From NCBI GenBank assembly GCA_031273645.1, contig JAISRM010000118.1, forward strand, positions 1 through 5,701: a stretch of 5,701 nucleotides of DNA, read 5' to 3'. The DNA is from Endomicrobium sp. GTDB lineage: Bacteria > Elusimicrobiota > Endomicrobiia > Endomicrobiales > Endomicrobiaceae. A model generated the notes under the pieces. It saw only the letters and a list, made by a program, of their open reading frames with translations, was not told the origin of the DNA and ran no database searches. The position numbers were made by a program, and so were the translations under genes. Position 1 is the stretch's first letter, and every line of letters starts with the position of its first letter. Shown here in pieces: positions 1 through 4,706 of this stretch.

Positions 1-120
1 ATGAAAATGGGAATCCATGTTTAATATTAATATAGTTGTTAACATTATTTCTTTTAAAAACAAGATGTAAAAAAGAATTTTTTAGTAAACATGGATTCCC
101 GCTTTCGCGGGAATGACAAC
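1..120 (-). repeat. Left copy of mosaic repeat element (inverted relative to right copy)
   Basis: Read on the minus strand, this stretch matches 2773-2891 on the plus strand almost end to end; aligning by eye I count about 14 differences over about 119 positions. The element is an ATTCCC-N8-GGGAAT palindrome (95-114), an AT-rich core containing TTAATATTAATATAG, and a second palindrome of which only the inner part is present because the window begins inside it (positions 1-15). No reading frame is present. The design of short palindromes around a non-coding core resembles Neisseria dRS3/RS mosaic elements; the comparison is from family knowledge, not from a search. Confidence 0.85.
95..114. 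repeat. 20-bp ATTCCC-N8-GGGAAT palindrome (GC-type centre)
   Basis: A perfect inverted repeat, ATTCCCGC-TTTC-GCGGGAAT, with an 8-bp stem and a 4-nt loop. The same palindrome, centre read on the other strand, is at 2779-2798. A sister version with an AT-type centre (ATTTTCAT) is at 2878-2897, and shortened versions run through 2954-3321. It fits the published dRS3 consensus of Neisseria in form. It is not followed by a T run in either orientation, so it does not look like a terminator. Confidence 0.85.
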
Positions 121-160
121 ATAAGTACAAGCTGTCTTTTCATAAAACAGACGAAGTCTG
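115..160 (+). repeat. Diverged single unit of the 70-bp array family
   Basis: After the palindrome the order is GACA, a short spacer, GCTGTCTTTTCATAAAACAG and CAGAC-GAA-GTCTG (148-160). The array at 2898-3321 has the same order: GACAGGC, a spacer, GGCTGTGTTTCATAAAACAG and CAGGC-GAA-GCCTG. The GAA-loop hairpin differs from the array version by a paired change (A-T instead of G-C), so the stem is intact in both. This is the same repeat family as a solitary, older-looking copy upstream of the TrpF-family gene. Confidence 0.7.
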
Positions 161-162
161 CA

Positions 163-192
163 TTTTTAATATTAATATAGTTGCTAACATTT
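163..192 (+). repeat. Partial second copy of the mosaic-element core, leading into trpF
   Basis: TTTAATATTAATATAGTTGCTAACAT repeats 19-46 in direct orientation with one substitution (TTGTTAACAT to TTGCTAACAT). The copy stops just before the ribosome-binding site AGAGAGGA (195-202) of the next gene, so repeat DNA forms most of that gene's leader. It contains TATAGT (176-181), a good match to a -10 hexamer, but no convincing -35 sits 16-18 bp upstream, so promoter activity is only a possibility. Confidence 0.65.
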
Positions 193-209
193 TTAGAGAG
201 GATTTTTAA

Positions 210-833
210 ATGGCAAAGGTTAAAATAAGCGGTATAACCAATTATGACGACGCGCTGGACGCTGTTAATTTAGGCGCGGATTTTTTAGCTTTTTGTTTTA
301 TTAGAGATTGTTCCAAAAAAATTTCCGACAAACTTGCGGCCGACATTATTTCAAAGCTGCCGCCTTTTGTTTCCTGCGTCGGCGTTTTTAATAATGAAGA
401 AGAAAAAATTATCGCTAAAACAATAAAAAAATGCAATTTGAAAAACGTTCAGTTAAACGGAAACGAAAGCGCGCAATTTTGCCAAAATATCGGCTCGGCT
501 TACGGCGTAAAAGTTTTTAAACGCATCAAAATTGACGATGAAACTTCTTTGCCGCAGCTTCAGTCTTATGTTTCAAACGCCGATTATTTTATTATAGACG
601 CTTCTTATGCCGAAGGCGAAATTATAAAACACAGGTACGAACTTATTTCAAAAGCTATGGATTTTAAAGTTCCGATTTTTGTCTGCGGGGTCGGCGTTGA
701 AGACGTAAAAGAAGCGCTTGAAAAAACGTCTCCCTACGGTATTGACGCAGGTTCTCGTCTTGAAAGATTGCCTAAAAGAAAAGATTACGATAAAATGAAC
801 GATTTTATACGTTTTGCTCACGGCCTTAAATAG
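210..833 (+). CDS. trpF: TrpF-family (phosphoribosylanthranilate isomerase-like) protein with altered active site
   Basis: A 207-residue protein of normal TrpF length, expected to be a single cytoplasmic (beta/alpha)8 barrel. Family landmarks are visible in order: KxxGIT (5-10), LGAD (21-24), LPPFVSCVGVF (50-60), VQLxGxE (80-86), YFIID (126-130), PYGID (175-179) and a C-terminal KD (191-192). True TrpF isomerises N-phosphoribosylanthranilate in tryptophan synthesis. Here key positions differ from the family pattern: the general-base Cys of KICGIT is Ser7, Arg36 (numbering as in Thermotoga TrpF, recalled from memory) is Lys36, His of QLHG is Asn83, the GGTGxxFDW loop is replaced by AEGEIIKHRYELI (134-146), and VSSGVE reads AGSRLE (180-185). 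The general-acid Asp appears kept as Asp130. The start is forced: an in-frame TAA directly precedes the ATG, with AGAGAGGA 7 nt upstream. Fold assignment is confident; PRAI activity is doubtful. The symbol marks descent, not proven function. Confidence 0.85.
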   Translation: MAKVKISGITNYDDALDAVNLGADFLAFCFIRDCSKKISDKLAADIISKLPPFVSCVGVFNNEEEKIIAKTIKKCNLKNVQLNGNESAQFCQNIGSAYGVKVFKRIKIDDETSLPQLQSYVSNADYFIIDASYAEGEIIKHRYELISKAMDFKVPIFVCGVGVEDVKEALEKTSPYGIDAGSRLERLPKRKDYDKMNDFIRFAHGLK

Positions 834-855
834 CGCCGGATAAATACTAAAAGCA

Positions 856-868
856 GCGCTGAAAGCGC
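856..868 (+). other. Small GAA-loop hairpin between trpF and kdsD
   Basis: GCGCT-GAA-AGCGC is a perfect 5-bp stem with a GAA triloop in the 50-nt gap between the TrpF-family gene and kdsD. No T run follows, so it is not a rho-independent terminator. It has the same shape as the CAGAC-GAA-GTCTG and CAGGC-GAA-GCCTG hairpins of the repeat family but a different stem sequence; kinship is uncertain. It could affect mRNA processing between the two genes. Confidence 0.35.
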
Positions 869-883
869 AAACGGAAATTCTAA

Positions 884-1840
884 ATGACAAATATTGCAAA
901 ACAAACTCTCGAAATAGAAGCTAAAGCCGTTAAAGAACAGATAAAACATCTCAACAAACATTTTGACGAGGCTGTTTCTTTAATTCAAAACTGCAAAGGC
1001 CGGACAGTAATTATGGGGCTTGGCAAATCCGGACTTATAGGAAGAAAAATTTCGGCCACAATGTCGTCAATAGGCATTCCCTCGGTTTTTGTTCATCCTT
1101 CAGAAAGCCTTCACGGCGATTTAGGCTCGTTAATGAAAGACGATCTCGTGATAATGCTTTCTTATTCGGGAGAGACCGCAGAAATAAAAAAAGTTCTTCC
1201 GGTTCTAAAAACTATGGGCGTTAAGGTTATAGTTATGACGGGCAAAGTGAATGCGTCAGTATGGCAAAACTGCGACTGCATTATTGACTGCAGCGTTGAA
1301 AAAGAAGCGTGCCCTTATAATCTTGCGCCTACGTCTTCTACGACGGCGCTTCTTGCCATGGGCGACGCTCTTTCTCTTACCGTTTCAAACCTTAAAGGGT
1401 TTAATAAAGAGCATTTTGCTTTATTTCATCCTCTTGGCGCAATCGGCAAAAAGCTTACAATGCACGTAAGCGACATTATGAGAACGGGCAGACAAAATCC
1501 CGTCGTAAAACAAAGCGCGACGGTCAAAGAGGCGCTTTTAGTAATGACCGCGACAAGAGTGGGCGCGACAAGCGTCGTCGATTCAAAAGGGATAATAATC
1601 GGCTTTTTTACCGACGGAGATTTAAGAAGATGTCTGCAGGAAGACGAAAAAATATTAAATAAACGCATAACGCAGGTCATGACAAAATCTCCAAGGACAG
1701 TAATTGCCGGCATGCTTGCAGTTGATGCGGCTAAAATCTTAAAAGAGTATAATATCGACAATATGCCTGTAGTTGACAAAAACGGAAAGCCTCTTGGCAT
1801 TTTAGATCAGGGAGATTTGCTCTCAGAAGGCATTTCATAG
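884..1840 (+). CDS. kdsD: Arabinose-5-phosphate isomerase (SIS + two CBS domains)
   Basis: A 318-residue cytoplasmic enzyme (E. coli KdsD has 328) that interconverts D-ribulose 5-phosphate and D-arabinose 5-phosphate, the first step toward Kdo for lipopolysaccharide. The SIS domain (about 36-175) carries GLGKSG (45-50), HPSESLHGDLG (71-81), SYSGETAEI (93-101), KEACP (140-144) and LAPTSSTTALLAMGDAL (147-163). Lys48, Glu100, Glu141 and His182 match the four catalytic positions of the family. Two CBS domains follow (about 197-257, with FTDGDLRR at 242-249, and 262-318, ending GILDQGDLL). One small departure is HPLG (182-185) where HPGG is usual. An in-frame TAA directly before the ATG fixes the start; the ribosome-binding site is weak (CGGA, about 8 nt upstream), so translation may be modest. 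KdsD, GutQ and KpsF cannot be told apart by sequence alone, but absence of capsule or gut genes nearby favours KdsD. Confidence 0.93.
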   Translation: MTNIAKQTLEIEAKAVKEQIKHLNKHFDEAVSLIQNCKGRTVIMGLGKSGLIGRKISATMSSIGIPSVFVHPSESLHGDLGSLMKDDLVIMLSYSGETAEIKKVLPVLKTMGVKVIVMTGKVNASVWQNCDCIIDCSVEKEACPYNLAPTSSTTALLAMGDALSLTVSNLKGFNKEHFALFHPLGAIGKKLTMHVSDIMRTGRQNPVVKQSATVKEALLVMTATRVGATSVVDSKGIIIGFFTDGDLRRCLQEDEKILNKRITQVMTKSPRTVIAGMLAVDAAKILKEYNIDNMPVVDKNGKPLGILDQGDLLSEGIS

Positions 1841-1900
1841 TTTTAAAGCCGCAAAAACGGCGTAAAAATTTCTGACTTTGTAATATAAAAGGGGAAATAA

Positions 1901-2707
1901 ATGGAGACAAAGCAAGCATCCGCAGCCGATAAAAAGGGTCTTCCCGCGGGAATTTGGACTACGTGCAAAAAATGTGAAAATATTCTTTTGCAAAAGGATT
2001 ACGAAGAAAATTTTATGGTTTGTCCTAAATGCGGCTATTATGCAAGATTAAACGCCCGCAAAAGAATAGAATTTACGGTTGACAAAGGCAGTTTTAAAGA
2101 GTTTGACAAAGAAATGAAGCCGGTTGATTTTTTAAATTTTCCCGGATATTGCGACAAGATAAAGAAGTCGTCTCTAAACGACGCCGTAATAACCGGAGAA
2201 GCCGAAATTAACGGATACAGCGTCGTTATCGCCGTCATGAACTTTGAGTTTATGGGCGGAAGCATGGGTTCCGTAGTAGGAGAAAAAATAGCAAGAGCCA
2301 TTGAAGCGGCGATAGAAAAACAATATCCTGTCATAGTGATTTCAGCTTCGGGCGGAGCAAGAATGCAGGAAGGCATGCTTTCTCTTATGCAGATGGGAAA
2401 AACGAGCGCCGCTTTGGCAAAACTTCACGACGCGGGGCTTGCCTATATTTCAGTTTTGACAGATCCCACGACGGGCGTGGTAGCGGCAAGTTTTGCAATG
2501 CTTGGCGACATAAATATAGCCGAACCTCAGGCATTAATAGGTTTTGCGGGTCCCAGAGTTATCGAGCAGACTATAAGGCAGCAGCTTCCCGAAGGGTTTC
2601 AATTGTCGGAGTTTCTTGAAAAACACGGAATGATAGATATTGTAGCCCAAAGAAAAGATTTAAAAGACGTTCTTACAAGAGCTTTAAAATTTTTTTGCCG
2701 TAAATAA
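1901..2707 (+). CDS. accD: Acetyl-CoA carboxylase carboxyltransferase subunit beta
   Basis: A 268-residue protein, shorter than E. coli AccD (304) but complete. With AccA it moves the carboxyl group from biotinylated AccB to acetyl-CoA, giving malonyl-CoA for fatty-acid synthesis. The N-terminal zinc ribbon is clear: Cys22, Cys25, Cys41, Cys44 (CKKC and CPKC 15 residues apart). The crotonase-like carboxyltransferase core has FMGGSMGSVVGEKI (117-130), SASGGARMQEGMLSLMQM (148-165), TDPTTG (187-192), ASFAMLGD (196-203) and EPQALIGFAGPRVIEQTIRQ (208-227). Val193 replaces the second glycine of the usual DPTTGG motif. The start is certain: an in-frame TAA touches the ATG, and AAGGGGAA lies 5-6 nt upstream. 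The 60-nt gap from kdsD has a weak stem (GCCG/CGGC, 1848-1861) but no T tract, so co-transcription with the two upstream genes is likely. accA is not in the window. Confidence 0.96.
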   Translation: METKQASAADKKGLPAGIWTTCKKCENILLQKDYEENFMVCPKCGYYARLNARKRIEFTVDKGSFKEFDKEMKPVDFLNFPGYCDKIKKSSLNDAVITGEAEINGYSVVIAVMNFEFMGGSMGSVVGEKIARAIEAAIEKQYPVIVISASGGARMQEGMLSLMQMGKTSAALAKLHDAGLAYISVLTDPTTGVVAASFAMLGDINIAEPQALIGFAGPRVIEQTIRQQLPEGFQLSEFLEKHGMIDIVAQRKDLKDVLTRALKFFCRK

Positions 2708-2723
2708 GCGCCTTGCGCTTTTT
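2706..2723 (+). terminator. Probable rho-independent terminator after accD
   Basis: AAGCGC-CTT-GCGCTT forms a 6-bp GC-rich stem with a 3-nt loop, and the T run extends to TTTTT (2719-2723). The stem begins inside the accD stop codon. The stem is short but the position is right for ending the trpF-kdsD-accD transcript. The repeat DNA that follows would then lie outside the operon, and folC would need its own promoter. Confidence 0.6.
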
Positions 2724-2751
2724 ATGCTAATTGTTAACATATGTCCTGAGA

Positions 2752-2764
2752 CAGACTTCGTCTG
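2752..2764 (-). repeat. CAGAC-GAA-GTCTG hairpin, inverted copy of 148-160
   Basis: CAGACTTCGTCTG is the exact reverse complement of the 13-bp hairpin at 148-160. It lies just outside the right mosaic element, as 148-160 lies just outside the left one, so the inverted relationship between the two flanks extends beyond the ~120-bp element. The spacers between hairpin and palindrome differ in length and sequence (about 33 bp on the left, 14 bp on the right). Confidence 0.75.
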
Positions 2765-2772
2765 CTTTTAAG

Positions 2773-2897
2773 TTTGTCATTCCCGCGAAAGCGGGAATCC
2801 ACGTTTACTAAAAAATTATTTTTACATTGCGTCTTTCAAAGAAATAAGGTTAGAGGCTATATTAATATTAAACATGGATTCCCATTTTCATGGGAAT
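2773..2897 (+). repeat. Right copy of mosaic repeat element
   Basis: The complete version of the element: palindrome ATTCCC-GCGAAAGC-GGGAAT (2779-2798), AT-rich core (2799-2877) with TTTACTAAAAAATT and TATATTAATATTAAACATGG, and palindrome ATTCCC-ATTTTCAT-GGGAAT (2878-2897). It is inverted with respect to 1-120. The centres of the two palindromes differ by paired changes (GC/GC against AT/AT), so both remain perfect inverted repeats. It carries no reading frame. The tandem array continues directly from its right palindrome. Confidence 0.85.
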
Positions 2898-3321
2898 GAC
2901 AGGCGCAGACAAAACAGACACTGGCTGTGTTTCATAAAAACAGGCGAAGCCTGTCCCATTTACATGGGAATGACAGGCGCAAACAAAGACGCTGGCTGTA
3001 TTTCATAACACAGGCGAAGCCTGTCCCATTTTCATGGGAATGACAGGCGCAAACAGAGACGCTGGCTGTGTTTCATAAAGAGCAGGCGAAGCCTGTCCCA
3101 TTTTCATGAGAATGACAGGCACGAACAGAGACGCTGGCTGTGTTTCATAAAACAGGCGAAGCCTGTCCCATTTTCATGAGAATGACAGGCACAAACAAAG
3201 ACGTTGGCTGTGTTTCATAAAACAGGCGAAGCCTGTCCCATTTTCATGGGAATGACAGGCACAAACAAAGACGCTGGCTGTGTTTCATAAAACAGGCGAA
3301 GCCTGTCCCGCGAAAGCGGGA
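2898..3321 (+). repeat. Tandem array of ~70-bp palindrome-rich units
   Basis: Units begin with CAGGCGAAGCCTG at 2941, 3011, 3083, 3153, 3223 and 3293 (spacings 70, 72, 70, 70, 70), preceded by a partial unit from 2898 and ending in a short last unit. Each full unit has CAGGC-GAA-GCCTG, then TCCCAT-TTTC-ATGGGA, then GACAGGC, a spacer around ACGCTGGCTG and TGTTTCATAAAACAG. A larger fold is possible because GCCTGTC can pair with GACAGGC around the inner stem. Units at 3083 and 3153 share an ATGAG variant, showing recent duplication within the array. The last unit switches to a TCCCGC-GAAA-GCGGGA palindrome (3306-3321). The period is not a multiple of three and no open frame runs through, so it is non-coding. 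Function is unknown. Confidence 0.9.
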
Positions 3322-3331
3322 AGTTTAAAAA

Positions 3332-3361
3332 ATCAGTTGACCGCTGACAGTTAGCGCTGAT
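3332..3361 (+). other. Hairpin and imperfect direct repeat in the folC leader
   Basis: CAGTTGACCGCTGA (3334-3347) is followed at once by CAGTTAGCGCTGA (3348-3360), an imperfect direct repeat. The same bases can also fold: ATCAG (3332-3336) pairs with CTGAT (3357-3361) and CGCT (3342-3345) with AGCG (3353-3356), leaving TTGAC bulged. A second small stem, CCGC/GCGG, follows at 3363-3381. TTGACC (3337-3342) with GATACC (3359-3364) 16 bp later is a poor but possible sigma-70 promoter. A promoter for folC is expected in 3322-3420 given the terminator after accD, but none is convincing. Confidence 0.3.
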
Positions 3362-3429
3362 ACCGCGCAGCTTGCTTGCGGAGCTTCATATAAAGATGCA
3401 GTATTAAAGCAAAAACGCGCGGGAGCCAA

Positions 3430-4680
3430 ATGAATTATTTCAGCTCTTTAAAAGAATACGAAGGCATGAAACCCGGCCTTTCAAGAATTAAGAAATTTTT
3501 GAAATTATGCGCCAGCCCGCACGATAAGATTCAATGCGTTCACATAGCCGGAACAAACGCCAAAGGATCCGTAGCCGCTATTATTTCCTCAGCGTTAAGA
3601 AGCAGCGGTTATAAAACGGCTCTCTACATTTCTCCGCATTTGCTTGACATTACCGAGCGCATAAGCGTAAACGGTAAAAATATTTCTAAACGCGCGTTCA
3701 ATCGCTTGTCGGGTAAATATTATAATTTGGCAAAAAAATGCAGGCTTTCTTATTTTGAATATATTACCGCCATAGCCTTTATTTATTTTGCTTTAGAAAA
3801 AGTTGATATTGCCGTAATTGAAACAGGGCTTGGCGGAAGATTTGACGCCACAAACGTAATAAAAAATCCTTTAGCCTGCATTATTACTTCAATAGGCTTT
3901 GACCATCGCGAAATTCTTGGAAGATCTCTGTCTCAAATAGCCTTTGAAAAAGCCGGAATAATAAAAAAAGGCTCGCCTGTAATATGCGGTAAAATGCCTC
4001 AAGCGGCTTTAAAAGTTATAGAACAAAAAAGCGCGCCTTTTGTTTTTGGAAAACAATTTAAAATATCGCGCGCGCAATACGATAAAATTAAAAATATACA
4101 AAGTTTTGATTACAGCGGAACGCGTATAAAATTAGAAGACGTAAAGATCTCTCTTTTGGGCGAACATCAGCTTCAAAATGCGGCTGTCGCTTTATGCGCT
4201 TTAGAATTAATGCCTGAAAAAAATTTTGTTTTCGACGAAAAACGGGTAAAAAACGGTTTGCGCAAAGCGTTTTTGCCCGCGCGGCTTGACCTGAGAAAGA
4301 CGCCGTCGGGCGCGCAGCTTCTTATAGACGGCGCCCATAACGCGCAGGCAATAGAAACATTCGTTTCTTTTTATAAGAAATACTGCGGCGCAAAAAAGCG
4401 CGCTTTTATTTTTGCCGCCATGAAAGAAAAAGATTATAAGCGCATATTGCGGGCGCTTGCGCCTTTTGCAAACAGATTTATTTTTCCAACGCTTGCAAAC
4501 GACAGAGCGGTAAGCCCGGTAATTCTTGAGCGGGAAGTTTTAAAGTTAAACGCAAAGGTCAAAACCGTTAAAAACGTTTCGGTTAAAGAAGCGCTCTCAA
4601 CAATTAAATCCGGAGAAAAAGCCGCTGCCGCAGGCTCGTTATATCTTGCCGGAGAAATTTTGAAAACGATTGACAAATAA
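3430..4680 (+). CDS. folC: Folylpolyglutamate synthase / dihydrofolate synthase
   Basis: A 416-residue cytoplasmic ATP-dependent ligase of the Mur-ligase superfamily, close to the usual FolC length. It adds glutamate to folates (FPGS) and, in many bacteria, to dihydropteroate (DHFS). Motifs in order: GLSRIKKFLKL (16-26), the P-loop GTNAKGS (41-47), YISPHL (66-71), ERISVNG (76-82), IETGLGGRFDATN (130-142), SIGFDH (154-159), EKAGIIKKGSPVI (173-185), GEHQLQNA (244-251), LPARLD (282-287), DGAHNAQA (300-307), KEKDYKRIL (332-340) and GSLYLAGE (402-409). Three usually conserved positions are alanine: P-loop GTNGKGS is GTNAKGS, PGR is PAR (283-285), and DGAHNP is DGAHNA (300-305). GGGAG (3421-3425) lies only 4 nt before the ATG, and the next in-frame stop upstream (3391) leaves no ATG, GTG or TTG alternative. 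It probably begins an operon with the sugar kinase 26 nt downstream. Whether it is bifunctional cannot be read from sequence; a folP or folA gene is not in the window. Confidence 0.93.
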   Translation: MNYFSSLKEYEGMKPGLSRIKKFLKLCASPHDKIQCVHIAGTNAKGSVAAIISSALRSSGYKTALYISPHLLDITERISVNGKNISKRAFNRLSGKYYNLAKKCRLSYFEYITAIAFIYFALEKVDIAVIETGLGGRFDATNVIKNPLACIITSIGFDHREILGRSLSQIAFEKAGIIKKGSPVICGKMPQAALKVIEQKSAPFVFGKQFKISRAQYDKIKNIQSFDYSGTRIKLEDVKISLLGEHQLQNAAVALCALELMPEKNFVFDEKRVKNGLRKAFLPARLDLRKTPSGAQLLIDGAHNAQAIETFVSFYKKYCGAKKRAFIFAAMKEKDYKRILRALAPFANRFIFPTLANDRAVSPVILEREVLKLNAKVKTVKNVSVKEALSTIKSGEKAAAAGSLYLAGEILKTIDK

Positions 4681-4706
4681 TTAATGAAACTATAAAGGGG
4701 AAGAAA

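Noticed and set aside
1..120. MITE-type transposable element
   Set aside because: The palindromes at both ends are hairpins rather than terminal inverted repeats of one another only, no target-site duplication could be identified, and the left end is cut by the window; a mosaic repeat fits better.
121..209. Tryptophan-responsive leader or riboswitch before the TrpF-family gene
   Set aside because: There is no leader peptide with Trp codons, no terminator/antiterminator pair with a T run, and no riboswitch core I recognise; the stretch is explained by repeats.
1426..1800. Minus-strand open frame of 124 codons inside kdsD
   Set aside because: It is the shadow of a clear gene in the opposite frame, has no recognisable motif and has no ribosome-binding site or promoter of its own. 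The same holds for minus-strand frames at 648-899, 2038-2376 and 4434-4751.
1848..1861. Terminator between kdsD and accD (GCCG-CAAAAA-CGGC)
   Set aside because: The stem has only 4 bp and no T run follows directly.
2898..3321. CRISPR array, suggested by regularly spaced palindromic repeats
   Set aside because: The whole 70-bp unit is repeated, with no variable spacers between short constant repeats, and no cas gene is present.
2898..3321. Integron attC cassette array
   Set aside because: Units carry no genes, lack the attC core-site pattern, and no integrase is present.
3337..3364. Sigma-70 promoter TTGACC / GATACC for folC
   Set aside because: The -10 matches the consensus poorly and the same bases belong to a hairpin and direct repeat; noted as a possibility within that feature but not called.
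2708..3429. Hidden coding sequence or repeat protein in the long gene-free stretch
   Set aside because: The 70-bp period shifts frame with each unit, one unit is 72 bp, and stops interrupt every frame; no substantial open frame exists on either strand.
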